A program made the translations under genes and the position numbers. A stretch of DNA of 64,000 bases from Burkholderiaceae bacterium (lineage in GTDB: Bacteria; Pseudomonadota; Gammaproteobacteria; Burkholderiales; Burkholderiaceae_C), in contig CP126124.1 of the NCBI GenBank assembly GCA_030123545.1, positions 868,001 through 932,000 on the forward strand, read 5' to 3'. The notes beneath the pieces were generated by a model. It ran no database searches. It saw nothing but the letters and a program-made list of their open reading frames with translations, and was not told where the DNA came from. Positions 43,879-52,107 of this stretch are shown here, piece after piece (positions within the stretch are counted from its first letter, which is position 1; the number at the start of each line of letters is the position of its first letter).

Positions 43879-44289
43879 ATGCCTAATTCCGCCTACGAAC
43901 CGCGCACGATGAGCGAACTCGATCATGTGCGCATCCACGGCTTGATCCGCCGCCAGCAACCGCCGCAGGCGGCCCAGATCACCGAAATCATCGACAGCGC
44001 GCACCTGGTGCGGCCGCAGGACATACCGGCCGACGTGGTCACGATGTATTCGCAGGCGCGGGTGGCCGATGTCGACAGCGGTGAGCAGCGCACGCTGACC
44101 GTGGTCTACCCCCAGGATGCCGACGCGGCCCGGGGCATGATCTCGGTGCTGTCGCCGGTCGGCGCCAGCCTGCTCGGGCTGCCGGTGGGCGCGGTCGCGC
44201 GCTGGACCGGGCCGGATGGCACGCGTGTCGCGACCAGGGTCGAGGCAATCTTGTTCCAGCCGGAAGCCAGCGGCGACCATCTGCGATAG
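43879..44289 (+). CDS. rnk: Rnk-type regulator of nucleoside diphosphate kinase
   Basis: The 136-residue protein has a short N-terminal helical region (SELDHVRIHGLIRR) and a C-terminal GreA/GreB-like domain (VDSGEQRTLTVVYPQDADAARGMISVLSPVGASLLGLPVGAV). Rnk binds RNA polymerase like Gre factors but lacks the long coiled coil. CCGGAG precedes ATG 43879 by 6 nt. Upstream lie the TACAAT box and the small ORF. Confidence 0.87.
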   Translation: MPNSAYEPRTMSELDHVRIHGLIRRQQPPQAAQITEIIDSAHLVRPQDIPADVVTMYSQARVADVDSGEQRTLTVVYPQDADAARGMISVLSPVGASLLGLPVGAVARWTGPDGTRVATRVEAILFQPEASGDHLR

Positions 44290-44302
44290 CTGCGCTGCCG
44301 GA

Positions 44303-44311
44303 TGCGAGAAT
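44303..44311 (+). promoter_or_regulatory. Extended -10 element of pyrC
   Basis: TGCGAGAAT ends 7 nt before ATG 44319. The expected start of transcription coincides with the start codon and no ribosome-binding site is present, so the mRNA is probably leaderless. Confidence 0.5.
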
Positions 44312-44318
44312 CCGCGCG

Positions 44319-45353
44319 ATGATGGACCAGATCAGCCTGACGCGTCCTGACGACTGGCATCTGCACCTGCGTGACGGCGCGGCGCTGGTCACCACGGTGC
44401 CGCACAGCGCGGCGCGCTTTGGCCGCGCGATCGTGATGCCGAACCTGAAGCCGCCGCTGACCACCACGGCCCAGGCGTTGGCCTACGCCGGACGGATTCG
44501 CGCCGCGGTGCCCGCTGGCATGCGGTTCGAGCCACTGATGACGCTGTACCTGACCGACACGCTGCCGCCGGGCGAAATTGCCCGTGCGAAGGACGCCGGC
44601 GTCGTCGCGGTGAAGCTGTACCCGGCCGGCGCGACCACGCACAGCGATGCCGGCGTGACCGATGTCCGCATGACGTACCGCACGCTCGAGGCGATGCAGC
44701 GAGCCGGGCTGCTGCTGCTGGTGCATGGGGAGGTGACGACGCCCGAAGTGGACCTGTTCGACCGCGAGGCGCGCTTCATCGACCAGCAACTGATTCCGCT
44801 GCGGCATGACTTCCCGGAACTGAAGATCGTGTTCGAGCACATCACGACGCGCGAGGCCGCGCAGTATGTCGCTGAGTCCGACCGCTTCATCGGTGCCACG
44901 ATCACCGCGCACCACCTGCTGTACAACCGCAACGCGATCTTCACCGGCGGCATCCGCCCGCACTACTACTGCCTGCCGGTCTTGAAGCGCGAAGAGCACC
45001 GGTGCGCGCTGGTTGCCGCCGCCACCTCCGGCGATCCGAAGTTCTTTCTGGGCACCGACAGCGCGCCACACCCGGCCCAGCTGAAGGAGCATGCGACCGG
45101 TTGCGCCGGCTGCTATACCGCGCATGCGGCGATCGAGATGTACGCCGAGGCGTTCGACAATGCCGGCGCGTTGGACCGGCTCGAGGCGTTCGCCAGTTTC
45201 CACGGCGCCGACTTCTATGGCCTGCCGCGCAATACCGATCGCATCACGCTGCGCCGCGAGGCCTGGATCGTGCCCCAAAGCTACCCGTTCGGTGACGCTG
45301 AGCTCAAGCCGCTGCGCGCCGGCGAATCCCTGCCGTGGCGGGTGGTGCGGTGA
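44319..45353 (+). CDS. pyrC: Dihydroorotase
   Basis: The 344-residue zinc enzyme closes the dihydroorotate ring in pyrimidine synthesis. Metal and active-site motifs: WHLHLRD (His-x-His), VVAVKLYPAG (the lysine that is carbamylated), LVHGEV, FEHITT and GTDSAPH. These match the PyrC class I-beta (E. coli type). ATG 44319 or 44322 starts the gene, 7 or 10 nt after the -10 element. Confidence 0.96.
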   Translation: MMDQISLTRPDDWHLHLRDGAALVTTVPHSAARFGRAIVMPNLKPPLTTTAQALAYAGRIRAAVPAGMRFEPLMTLYLTDTLPPGEIARAKDAGVVAVKLYPAGATTHSDAGVTDVRMTYRTLEAMQRAGLLLLVHGEVTTPEVDLFDREARFIDQQLIPLRHDFPELKIVFEHITTREAAQYVAESDRFIGATITAHHLLYNRNAIFTGGIRPHYYCLPVLKREEHRCALVAAATSGDPKFFLGTDSAPHPAQLKEHATGCAGCYTAHAAIEMYAEAFDNAGALDRLEAFASFHGADFYGLPRNTDRITLRREAWIVPQSYPFGDAELKPLRAGESLPWRVVR

Positions 45354-45389
45354 CGGGTGGATTTGGCCTGACGCAGGGCAAGGGTGAGA

Positions 45390-45416
45390 CTTGATTTCGG
45401 CGGCTTCGCCCCTACC
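45390..45416 (+). promoter_or_regulatory. Possible heat-shock (sigma-32) promoter of htpX
   Basis: CTTGAT (45390-45395), 13 bp, then CCCCTACC (45409-45416) resembles the sigma-32 pattern CTTGAA-N13-CCCCATnT. htpX is heat-shock induced in other proteobacteria. The match is partial. Confidence 0.4.
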
Positions 45417-45463
45417 ATCTGCGGCGCCGGCCCGCTCGTGAGTGCCGGTTCAACGAGGATTCG

Positions 45464-46336
45464 ATGAAGCGTATCTTTTTGTTCGTGCTGACCAACGTCG
45501 CGGTGGTCGTGGTGCTGGGGATCGTCGCGAGCCTGCTCGGCGTCAATCGCTACCTCACGGCGAACGGGCTCAACCTCGGCGCGTTGCTCGGGTTTGCGCT
45601 GGTCATGGGCTTCGGCGGCGCGATTATCTCGCTCTTGATCAGCAAGCAGGTGGCCAAGTGGAGCGCCGGCGTGCGCGTGATCGAGCAGCCGCAGAGCGCC
45701 GACGAGGCCTGGATCGTCGAGACGGTGCGTAAGCTCGCGTCGCAGGCCGGCGTCGGCATGCCCGAGGTCGGCATCTTCGAGGGCGCCCCGAATGCGTTCG
45801 CGACCGGTGCGTTCAAGAATTCCGCGCTGGTGGCGATCTCGACCGGACTGCTGCAGGGCATGACGCGCGAAGAAGTGGAGGCGGTGATCGGCCACGAGAT
45901 TTCGCACATTGCCAACGGCGACATGGTCACGATGACGCTGATCCAGGGCGTGATGAATACCTTCGTCGTGTTCCTGAGTCGCGTGATCGGCATGCTGGTG
46001 GACGGTTTTCTGCGCCGCGGCGACGACCGCTCGTCCGGGCCCGGCATCGGCTACTTCATCTCCACGGTGGTGCTCGATATCGTGCTCGGCTTCGTCGCCG
46101 CGATCATCGTTGCCTGGTTCAGCCGGCAACGCGAATTCCGTGCCGACGCCGGGTCTGCCCATCTGCTCGGACGCCAGCCGATGATCCGTGCGCTCGCGCG
46201 ACTCGGCGGCATGGAGCCGGGCGCGCTGCCCAAGAGCGTCTCGGCGATGGGCATCACCGGCAGCATCGGCCAGCTGTTCGCGACGCACCCGCCGATCGAG
46301 GCGCGCATCGCCGCGTTGCAGAATGCGCAGGCCTGA
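45464..46336 (+). CDS. htpX: HtpX membrane metalloprotease
   Basis: The 290-residue inner-membrane protease degrades misfolded membrane proteins. It has two N-terminal helices, the zinc motif HEISH (about residues 144-148), two further helices and the third ligand region in REFRADAGSA. GAGG lies 8 nt before the start. A possible sigma-32 promoter lies about 50 bp upstream. Confidence 0.95.
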   Translation: MKRIFLFVLTNVAVVVVLGIVASLLGVNRYLTANGLNLGALLGFALVMGFGGAIISLLISKQVAKWSAGVRVIEQPQSADEAWIVETVRKLASQAGVGMPEVGIFEGAPNAFATGAFKNSALVAISTGLLQGMTREEVEAVIGHEISHIANGDMVTMTLIQGVMNTFVVFLSRVIGMLVDGFLRRGDDRSSGPGIGYFISTVVLDIVLGFVAAIIVAWFSRQREFRADAGSAHLLGRQPMIRALARLGGMEPGALPKSVSAMGITGSIGQLFATHPPIEARIAALQNAQA

Positions 46337-46434
46337 CGACATGCAGCGACAAGGCTTTACCTTCGCTTAACGGCATGGTGGTCAACTCGGGGTTCGGGCA
46401 TCCGTTGTGGAAGCTGAACCGTTTGGAGAGCACC

Positions 46435-46821
46435 ATGCAACCGAGAGAGATTTCCAGCGGCTGGCGCCGTGCAGTGCCGGCCGTAGTCGCGGCGGCGGCT
46501 GCCCTGTGCCTGTCGGCCTGTGTCGTCGCGCCGGCACCGGTGGCCTACGGCGAACCCGCGGTCGTGGCGCCAGTCGCACCGCCGGCGCCCTACGCGGAGT
46601 CCATCACCGTTGCGCCGGCGCCGGGGTACATCTGGATCGGCGGCTACTGGGGCTGGGTTGGCGGCCGCTATATGTGGCGCGCGGGCCATTGGGAGGCGCC
46701 ACGTCGGGGCTACCACTGGGTGCCGCGCTCCTGGGTCGCCGGACCCGGCGGCTGGCATCAGCGCGGCGGGCGCTGGGAGGGCGGCGGCGGACGTCTGCAT
46801 GAGCCACCGCCGCAGTACTGA
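46435..46821 (+). CDS. YXWGXW-repeat lipoprotein
   Basis: The 128-residue protein has a signal peptide with lipobox LSAC, a Pro/Ala linker, and aromatic repeats of the YXWGXW type (YIWIGGYWGWVGGRYMWRAG, then YHWVPRSWV and GWHQRGGRW). Such proteins are small envelope lipoproteins of unknown role. GGAGAG precedes ATG 46435. Its stop is followed closely by the RNase P RNA promoter. Confidence 0.8.
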   Translation: MQPREISSGWRRAVPAVVAAAAALCLSACVVAPAPVAYGEPAVVAPVAPPAPYAESITVAPAPGYIWIGGYWGWVGGRYMWRAGHWEAPRRGYHWVPRSWVAGPGGWHQRGGRWEGGGGRLHEPPPQY

Positions 46822-46845
46822 TGTTCGAAGGCCGGCACAGTACGG

Positions 46846-46851
46846 GATAAT
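46846..46851 (+). promoter_or_regulatory. -10 box of rnpB
   Basis: GATAAT lies 9 nt before the deduced 5' end of RNase P RNA, the expected distance for a sigma-70 start. No clear -35 was found. Confidence 0.55.
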
Positions 46852-46860
46852 CCACCGTGT

Positions 46861-47190
46861 GAAGCACGCCAGACCGCCGCTGGTGCAAGGCCCGAAAGGG
46901 CGCACTGGAGGAACGTCCGGACTGCACAGGGCAGCGTAGCAGGTAACACCTGCCCACCGCGAGGTGAGGATCAGAGCAACAGAGACGAGCCGGTTCGGTC
47001 CGGGTGAAACGGGCAATCTCTACGCGCAGCAATACCAAGTAGGCCAGCGTCGACGTGGCTCCGCGGAGCTGGCGGGTCGGTAGCATCGAGCCGGGTGGGC
47101 GACTCCCGGCCCAGAGTAATGGCGGTCACGCCGTCGTCTTCTCACGAAGGCGACGGCGCACAGAATCCGGCGTACCGGCGGGCTTCACAA
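46861..47190 (+). ncRNA. rnpB: RNase P RNA, bacterial type A
   Basis: The catalytic RNA of RNase P matures tRNA 5' ends. Conserved blocks are clear: GGAGGAACGTCCGGACT (P4 5' strand region), CACCGCGAGGTGAGGATCAG, ACAGAGACGAGCCG, GGTGAAACGGGCA, and ACAGAATCCGGCGTACCGG near the 3' end (P4 3' strand region). The P1 helix can be drawn: GAAGCACGCC at 46861-46870 pairs with GGCGGGCTTC at 47177-47186. The exact 3' end is approximate. The conserved 'AGAGTAATGGCGGTCAC' lies near 47112. Confidence 0.95.
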
Positions 47191-47246
47191 CTTTCACGAC
47201 TGCATGCGCGGGCATGCCGGACCGACCGGCGCCGCCGCGCACGCGG

Positions 47247-47765
47247 TCAGCGTGCTGCCGCCGCGGCGCGCCCGAGCGCGAACACCGAGTTCGGCGCGGT
47301 CGTCTGCACCGGCGCGGGCCGGGGTTTGGCATAGACGCCTCGTCGCACCGGCCGCGGCTCGATCCGCACGCCCTTCGCACGCTGCGCGCTGACCAGTGAG
47401 CGCAGCGTGATCGTGCGCATGTGCTCAGCCATCTTCGCGCTCAGCGCGGCCCAGAGTTCGGCGGTCATCGCCGCCGGGCCGGCTGCTTCGGCGGCGCTCG
47501 ATCCGGTGCGACGCTCGACCGCGCCGATGATGTCGGCGACGGTGATCGCGTCGGCGCCGCGCGCCAGCGAATAGCCGCCGCCGGGCCCGCGCGTGCTCTC
47601 CACCAGTTGCGCCTGGCGCAGCCGGCTGAACAACTGCTCCAGGTAGGAGAGCGAGATTCGGTGCCGCGCGGCGATGTCGGCCAGCGAAACCGGACCGGTG
47701 TTCTCGCGCAGCCCGACGTCGATCATCGCCGTGACGGCGAAACGGCCCTTGGTGCTCAGTCGCAT
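47247..47765 (-). CDS. Rrf2/IscR-like regulator without cluster-binding cysteines
   Basis: The 172-residue protein matches IscR through its winged helix domain (MRLSTKGRFAVTAMIDVGL, ISLSYLEQLFSRLRQAQLVE, GPGGGYSLARGADAITVADII) and again at MTAELWAALSAKM and TLRSLV. Where IscR has its three iron-sulfur ligand cysteines, this protein reads RRTGSSAAEAAGPAAM, and there is no cysteine in the entire sequence. It cannot hold a [2Fe-2S] cluster like IscR and may act as an apo-type repressor or sense something else. No isc genes are nearby. A Pro/Arg/Ala-rich tail is added at the C-terminus. Confidence 0.87.
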   Translation of the reverse strand: MRLSTKGRFAVTAMIDVGLRENTGPVSLADIAARHRISLSYLEQLFSRLRQAQLVESTRGPGGGYSLARGADAITVADIIGAVERRTGSSAAEAAGPAAMTAELWAALSAKMAEHMRTITLRSLVSAQRAKGVRIEPRPVRRGVYAKPRPAPVQTTAPNSVFALGRAAAAAR

Positions 47766-47821
47766 GGCGTTCTCCTGAGGTGTCTGCGAAGTGTGACGAA
47801 GCCACTGTAGACCGGGAATCG

Positions 47822-47839
47822 TTTCGTGTAAAGTCGAAA
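47822..47839. promoter_or_regulatory. Inverted repeat in the IscR-like/NhaR-like divergent region
   Basis: TTTCG-N8-CGAAA (47822-47839) lies between the two divergent regulator genes, close to TTTCGAAA at 47853-47860. It is a candidate operator for either protein. The region 47766-47902 is AT-richer than its surroundings and must contain both promoters. Confidence 0.45.
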
Positions 47840-47902
47840 TAAAATGGATGTGATTTCGAAAAACGCGAAGTATCAGCGGGAACTGCCCGAACGGTGGCTG
47901 CG

Positions 47903-48799
47903 ATGAATTTCAGGCATCTTCACTACTTCTGGGTCACGGCGCGCGCCGGCGGCATCGTGCGCGCCGGCGAGCAACTGCACACGACGCCGCAGACACTGTC
48001 CGGGCAGATCAAGCTGCTCGAGGACTGGCTGGGGCGCCGGCTGTTCCGCAAAGAAGGGCGTCAGCTCGCGCTGACCGACGACGGCCGGCTCGCGCTCGGC
48101 TATGCGGACCAGATCTTCGCGCTCGGCGCGGAACTCGAGCAGGCGCTGCGCGGCGCGCCCGGCGGCCGGCGCGCACTGGCGTTTCGCGTCGGCGTGGCCG
48201 ATTCGATCGCGAAATCGCTGGCCTACCGCCTCATCGAACCGGCGCTGTCCATCCCCGAGCCGGTACGGCTGATCTGCAGCGAAGGCCGCTTTCCGGACCT
48301 GCTCGCGCAGCTGGCGCTGCACCGGCTCGACCTGGTGATCGCGGACGAGCCGCTATCGCGCCGCACCAGCGTGAAAGCGTTCAATCACGCGCTGGGTACG
48401 ACCACGCTGAGCTTTTTCTGCGCGCCGGCGCCCCGGCGCAGCCTCGCCGGGCCGTTCCCGCAATGCCTCCATGATGCGCCGCTGCTGATCCAGAGCGCGA
48501 CCTCGCCGCTGCGCCAGCAGTTGGAAGGCTGGCTCGCACAGCACCGGCTCCGCCCGCGCGTGGTCGGTGAATTCGACGACGGCGCGCTGATGATGGCATT
48601 CGGCCGCGAGGGGCGAGGCGTGTTCGCGGCGCCGTCGGTACTCGAGCAGGAAATCGCGCTGCAGTTCGGCGTCGAGGTGATCGGCCGGTCTCCCGAACTG
48701 GTCGAGGAGTTCTACGCGGTGTCGGTCGAGCGCCGCATCACGCACCCCTGCGTCGCCGCGATCACCGAGGCGGCACGAGACCGGCTGTTCGGCAACTGA
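47903..48799 (+). CDS. NhaR-type LysR family regulator
   Basis: The 298-residue protein starts MNFRHLHYFWVTARAGGIVRAGEQLHTTPQTLSGQI, the helix-turn-helix characteristic of NhaR, and has a LysR effector domain (about residues 90-295). NhaR activates a sodium/proton antiporter gene in E. coli; no antiporter is in this window, so the target is unknown. ATG 47903 was preferred to GTG 47894. It is divergent from the IscR-like gene. Confidence 0.82.
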   Translation: MNFRHLHYFWVTARAGGIVRAGEQLHTTPQTLSGQIKLLEDWLGRRLFRKEGRQLALTDDGRLALGYADQIFALGAELEQALRGAPGGRRALAFRVGVADSIAKSLAYRLIEPALSIPEPVRLICSEGRFPDLLAQLALHRLDLVIADEPLSRRTSVKAFNHALGTTTLSFFCAPAPRRSLAGPFPQCLHDAPLLIQSATSPLRQQLEGWLAQHRLRPRVVGEFDDGALMMAFGREGRGVFAAPSVLEQEIALQFGVEVIGRSPELVEEFYAVSVERRITHPCVAAITEAARDRLFGN

Positions 48800-48835
48800 T
48801 ACCGGCCCGCCGTTGCAGACGCCCCGGCGCCCGGA

Positions 48836-50488
48836 TCAATCGTTTCCCGGCGCGAGCGAGCGCAGCCGCTCCACGTGGGCCAGCAGCGAGCGCGCCGCCA
48901 CCGGCCACATCCGGGGCGGCACGTCGTCGTAGGCGTGGCGCACCCATTCGTCGATCGACGCGTCGGGGTGCGCCTGCATCACCGCGAGGATCTTGGCCTC
49001 GCGCTCGAGCCGGTGGCGCTTCAGCCAAGCGATCGCGTCGCGCGCCGCGCCCAGCACGTAGCCGTGCGCCGGCAGGATGTAGTCGATGCCGTACCGCACG
49101 CAGGCGGCGTCGAGCCGGTCCAGCGATTCGAGGTAGGCGCTCATGTCGCCGTCAGGCGGATCGACCACGGTGGTGCTGCCGTTCAGCACATGGTCGCCCG
49201 AGAACAGCAGGCCGTCTTCCTCCAGCACCAGGCACAGGTGATTCGCTGCATGGCCGGGCGTGTGGATCGCCCGCAAAGTATGCGTAATTTCGCCTTCCGG
49301 CCCGCGTCCCGTAATGGTGAGATGCTCCTGATCCTGTAGCGCGCGATCGGGCGTGAAGTAGCTTGCCGCGCGCGCGGTCGGCTTGGATGGCAGGCCCAGG
49401 ATGGCCGGGCGCCGCTCGCACAACGCCTGCAGCGGCTTCGCGCCGGGCGAATGGTCGGGGTGCGAATGGGTGCAGACGATGAAGCGGATCTGCCCGCCGG
49501 CCGCGCGCCATAGCCGCTCCAGGTGTTCGGCGTCGGCCGGCCCGGGGTCGATCGCGATATAGCCGGTGGCCGGGTCGCCGACCAGGTAGCTGTTCGTGCC
49601 CGGGCCGGTCATCGCGCCCGGGTTCGGCGCGGTCAGTCGCAGCACGTTCTTCAAGAGCGCGACCGGCTGCTGGTGCTGCCAGTCGAGACTGTGCACGATC
49701 TGTCCGTCCGGGCTGACCAGTTCGAGTTCGCCGTACGGCGACTCGTGCTCCATGAAGCGGGCCTCGCGGCCGCCGAGGAGGCCGGCGCGCGGGCAACTGG
49801 TCCACAGCGGCTGCTCGGAAGCAAAGCAGGCCGCGAGCAGCGCGTCCACGTCGGCGAAGCCCCGCAATCGCTCGAGCGTGCGTATCGTCGGGAAGATCAT
49901 GAAGAACTGCCCGGCCTGGTGCCGTGCCAGCGCATCGGCCGGCCGCACCCAGACCGGCTCGAACTGCTCGGCCTCGTCGGCCACCGGCTGCTGGCCGGCC
50001 GGCATGCGCGCGACCAGGAACGGTACGTCGAAGCGGCGCGGCAGGTCGCGATCCGTGATCCAGCGCGCGAGCGTGAACACCTGGTCCGCCGCCAGTTGCA
50101 GCCCGCACGCCGCGCATTGCGCGAAGAGCGGCGCCTGCCGGTCCAACGCCGCGACCTGCTGCGGCGCGACCGGCGCGCCGTCGGCCTGCCGCGCCAGCAG
50201 CACGCCGAGTTCCTCGAAGCTCTCGCGGATCGCCGCGATCGCCTGCGTCAGCTGCTCGTCGCTTTGCGCGCCGCGCCGCGCCGCCTGTGCGTGCGCCGCT
50301 GCATCGCTCGCATCGATGCCGCCGCCGGGGAACACGAACGCGCCGGGCGCGAAGCTCGCGCTCGTCGAGCGGCGCGTCATCAGCACCTCGAGGCCGGCCG
50401 GGCCGTCGCGCAGCAGCAGCACGGTGGCGGCGGGACGCAACGGCGCCGGTTCGCGCTGCGCATGAAGCCGTTGGGAAGGTCGGACCAT
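48836..50488 (-). CDS. NUDIX hydrolase fused to a metallo-beta-lactamase (LACTB2-like) domain
   Basis: The protein has 550 residues. Residues about 10-250 form a NUDIX domain whose box is split by an insertion (FVFPGGGID..., then IRESFEELGVLL), as in NUDT19-like proteins. Residues about 280-550 form a metallo-beta-lactamase domain with GPGTNSYLVG, the zinc motif THSHPDHSPG, HTPGHAANHLC, FSGDHVL and PAHG, closest to the LACTB2 group (RNA endonucleases and thioesterase-like enzymes). ATG 50488 follows a GATAAT box by six bases. It converges with the NhaR-type gene. Confidence 0.88.
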   Translation of the reverse strand: MVRPSQRLHAQREPAPLRPAATVLLLRDGPAGLEVLMTRRSTSASFAPGAFVFPGGGIDASDAAAHAQAARRGAQSDEQLTQAIAAIRESFEELGVLLARQADGAPVAPQQVAALDRQAPLFAQCAACGLQLAADQVFTLARWITDRDLPRRFDVPFLVARMPAGQQPVADEAEQFEPVWVRPADALARHQAGQFFMIFPTIRTLERLRGFADVDALLAACFASEQPLWTSCPRAGLLGGREARFMEHESPYGELELVSPDGQIVHSLDWQHQQPVALLKNVLRLTAPNPGAMTGPGTNSYLVGDPATGYIAIDPGPADAEHLERLWRAAGGQIRFIVCTHSHPDHSPGAKPLQALCERRPAILGLPSKPTARAASYFTPDRALQDQEHLTITGRGPEGEITHTLRAIHTPGHAANHLCLVLEEDGLLFSGDHVLNGSTTVVDPPDGDMSAYLESLDRLDAACVRYGIDYILPAHGYVLGAARDAIAWLKRHRLEREAKILAVMQAHPDASIDEWVRHAYDDVPPRMWPVAARSLLAHVERLRSLAPGND

Positions 50489-50494
50489 GCGCGC

Positions 50495-50533
50495 ATTATC
50501 CGCAGCCGGCGCCGTTGCGGTGGCGACGATAAT
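50495..50533. promoter_or_regulatory. Face-to-face -10 boxes of the NUDIX/MBL gene and dapF
   Basis: GATAAT on the minus strand (50495-50500) ends 6 nt before ATG 50488. GATAAT on the plus strand (50528-50533) ends 7 nt before ATG 50541. Only 52 bp separate the two start codons, and neither has a ribosome-binding site. Both transcripts are predicted to be leaderless. Confidence 0.55.
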
Positions 50534-50540
50534 GCGGGCC

Positions 50541-51416
50541 ATGCGCGTGCACTTCACCAAGATGCAGGGAGCCGGCAACGATTTCGTCGTGCTCGACGAG
50601 ACGCGCGCGCGGCTCGGCTTGCAGAGCGCGCAGTACCGGTTTTTGGCGGACCGCCATTTTGGCGTCGGCGCCGACCAAATTTTGTCGGTGCGGCCGGCGC
50701 CGGCGCCCGGCGTCGATTTCGAGTACGCGATCCACAACGCCGACGGCGGCGAGGTCGAGCAATGCGGCAACGGCGCGCGCTGTTTCGTGCGCTATGTGCA
50801 CGAGCGTGGCCTGAGCACCAAGACCGAATTACGTATCCAGACGCTGGCCGGCGTGATCGAGCCGCGCCTTTGCGCCGACGGCCGTGTGTCAGTGGACATG
50901 GGCGCACCGGTGTTCGACCTCGCGCGCGTGCCGTTCAACGCCGACGGATTGCGGCCGCAGCCCGCCGGTTCATGGGAATATTGGCCCTTGGCCCTTGAAG
51001 ATTCTTCGGTTTCAGCTATAAAATTAGTAGCGATCCTGTCGATGGGCAACCCGCACGCGGTACAGATCGTCGACGACGTGGAGAGCGCGCCGGTCGCGCT
51101 GGAAGGCCCGCTGGTCGAGCGCCACCCGCGTTTTCCGAACCGGGTCAACGCCGGCTTCATGCAGGTGCGAAGCCGCCGACGGATCGCGCTGCGCGTCTAC
51201 GAACGCGGCGCCGGCGAGACGCTGGCCTGCGGCACCGGGGCCTGCGCCGCGGTGGTCGCGGGGATCCGGCTCGGGCTGCTCGACGCCTCGGTCGAGGTCG
51301 AGACTCGCGGCGGGAACCTCGCGATCGAATGGGCGGGTGGCGACGCGGCTGTGCGCTTGACCGGCGCGGCCGAGACCGTGTTCGAAGGCGAGATCGACAT
51401 TCCGCAAATAGCGTGA
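50541..51416 (+). CDS. dapF: Diaminopimelate epimerase
   Basis: The 291-residue enzyme converts LL- to meso-diaminopimelate for peptidoglycan and lysine. The two catalytic cysteines are in CGNGARC (about residue 80) and ACGTGAC (about residue 230). Residues about 158-164 (in SAIKLVAIL, just before the conserved SMGNPHAV) are encoded by an AT-rich family repeat, yet the frame is intact. Start ATG 50541 gives the normal N-terminus VHFTKMQGAGNDFV. The dapF-DUF484-xerC order matches the E. coli dapF-yigA-xerC operon. Confidence 0.95.
   Translation: MRVHFTKMQGAGNDFVVLDETRARLGLQSAQYRFLADRHFGVGADQILSVRPAPAPGVDFEYAIHNADGGEVEQCGNGARCFVRYVHERGLSTKTELRIQTLAGVIEPRLCADGRVSVDMGAPVFDLARVPFNADGLRPQPAGSWEYWPLALEDSSVSAIKLVAILSMGNPHAVQIVDDVESAPVALEGPLVERHPRFPNRVNAGFMQVRSRRRIALRVYERGAGETLACGTGACAAVVAGIRLGLLDASVEVETRGGNLAIEWAGGDAAVRLTGAAETVFEGEIDIPQIA
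51014..51031. repeat. AT-rich family repeat, copy 4 (inside dapF)
   Basis: AGCTATAAAATTAGTAGC resembles the element at 37953-37973 and stands out as AT-rich within GC-rich coding DNA. It is read in frame as part of dapF, on the stretch leading to the SMGNPH motif. Confidence 0.6.
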
Positions 51417-51429
51417 ACGGACCCCAGCC

Positions 51430-52107
51430 ATGAAGCTCAGCCCCATGAATCCGATTACCGAGGACGACATCGCCAACTACCTGGTGAACACCCCCGACTT
51501 CTTCGAGCGCCACGCGCAGCTGCTGGCCACGGTGCAGCTCACCAGCCCGCATGGCAACCGCGCCGTCAGCCTGCAGGAGCGCCAGGCCGAAATGCTGCGC
51601 GACAAGATCCGCGCGCTCGAGCAGCGCATCATGGAGATGATCCGCAACGGCAGCGAGAACGTGGTGATCGCCGACCGGCTGCAGCAGTGGACGCGCGAGC
51701 TGTTCTTGGCGCCCAGCGCGCGCGAGCTGCCGCAGCGCATCGTCGACGGCCTGAAGGCGCAGTTCGTGGTGCCGCAGGCGGCGATCCGGGTCTGGGACGT
51801 GGCGCCGGCGTTCGAGGGTGAATCGTTCGCGCAGGGCGTCAGCGGCGACGCGAAGATCTTCGCCTCGTCGCTGACCACGCCGTACTGCGGCGTGAACGCC
51901 GGCTTCGAGGCGGTCGGCTGGCTGCCGGACCCGGTGAGCGCGCAATCGCTGGTGCTGATCCCACTGCGCACTCCGGGCGCGCAACAGGCGTTCGGCCTGG
52001 TCGTGCTGGCATCGCCCGATTCGCAGCGCTTTCACAGCACCATGGGCACCGACTTTCTGGAGCGCATCGCCGAGCTGGCCGGCGCTGCGCTGTCGCGGTT
52101 GAGATGA
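51430..52107 (+). CDS. DUF484 protein (YigA-like)
   Basis: The 225-residue protein has the DUF484 start (ITEDDIANYLVNTPDFFERHAQLL), a coiled-coil segment (SLQERQAEMLRDKIRALEQR) and a GAF-like C-terminal part. Its function is unknown; it is almost always encoded next to xerC, here overlapping it by 4 bp. ATG 51445 is an alternative start. Confidence 0.88.
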   Translation: MKLSPMNPITEDDIANYLVNTPDFFERHAQLLATVQLTSPHGNRAVSLQERQAEMLRDKIRALEQRIMEMIRNGSENVVIADRLQQWTRELFLAPSARELPQRIVDGLKAQFVVPQAAIRVWDVAPAFEGESFAQGVSGDAKIFASSLTTPYCGVNAGFEAVGWLPDPVSAQSLVLIPLRTPGAQQAFGLVVLASPDSQRFHSTMGTDFLERIAELAGAALSRLR

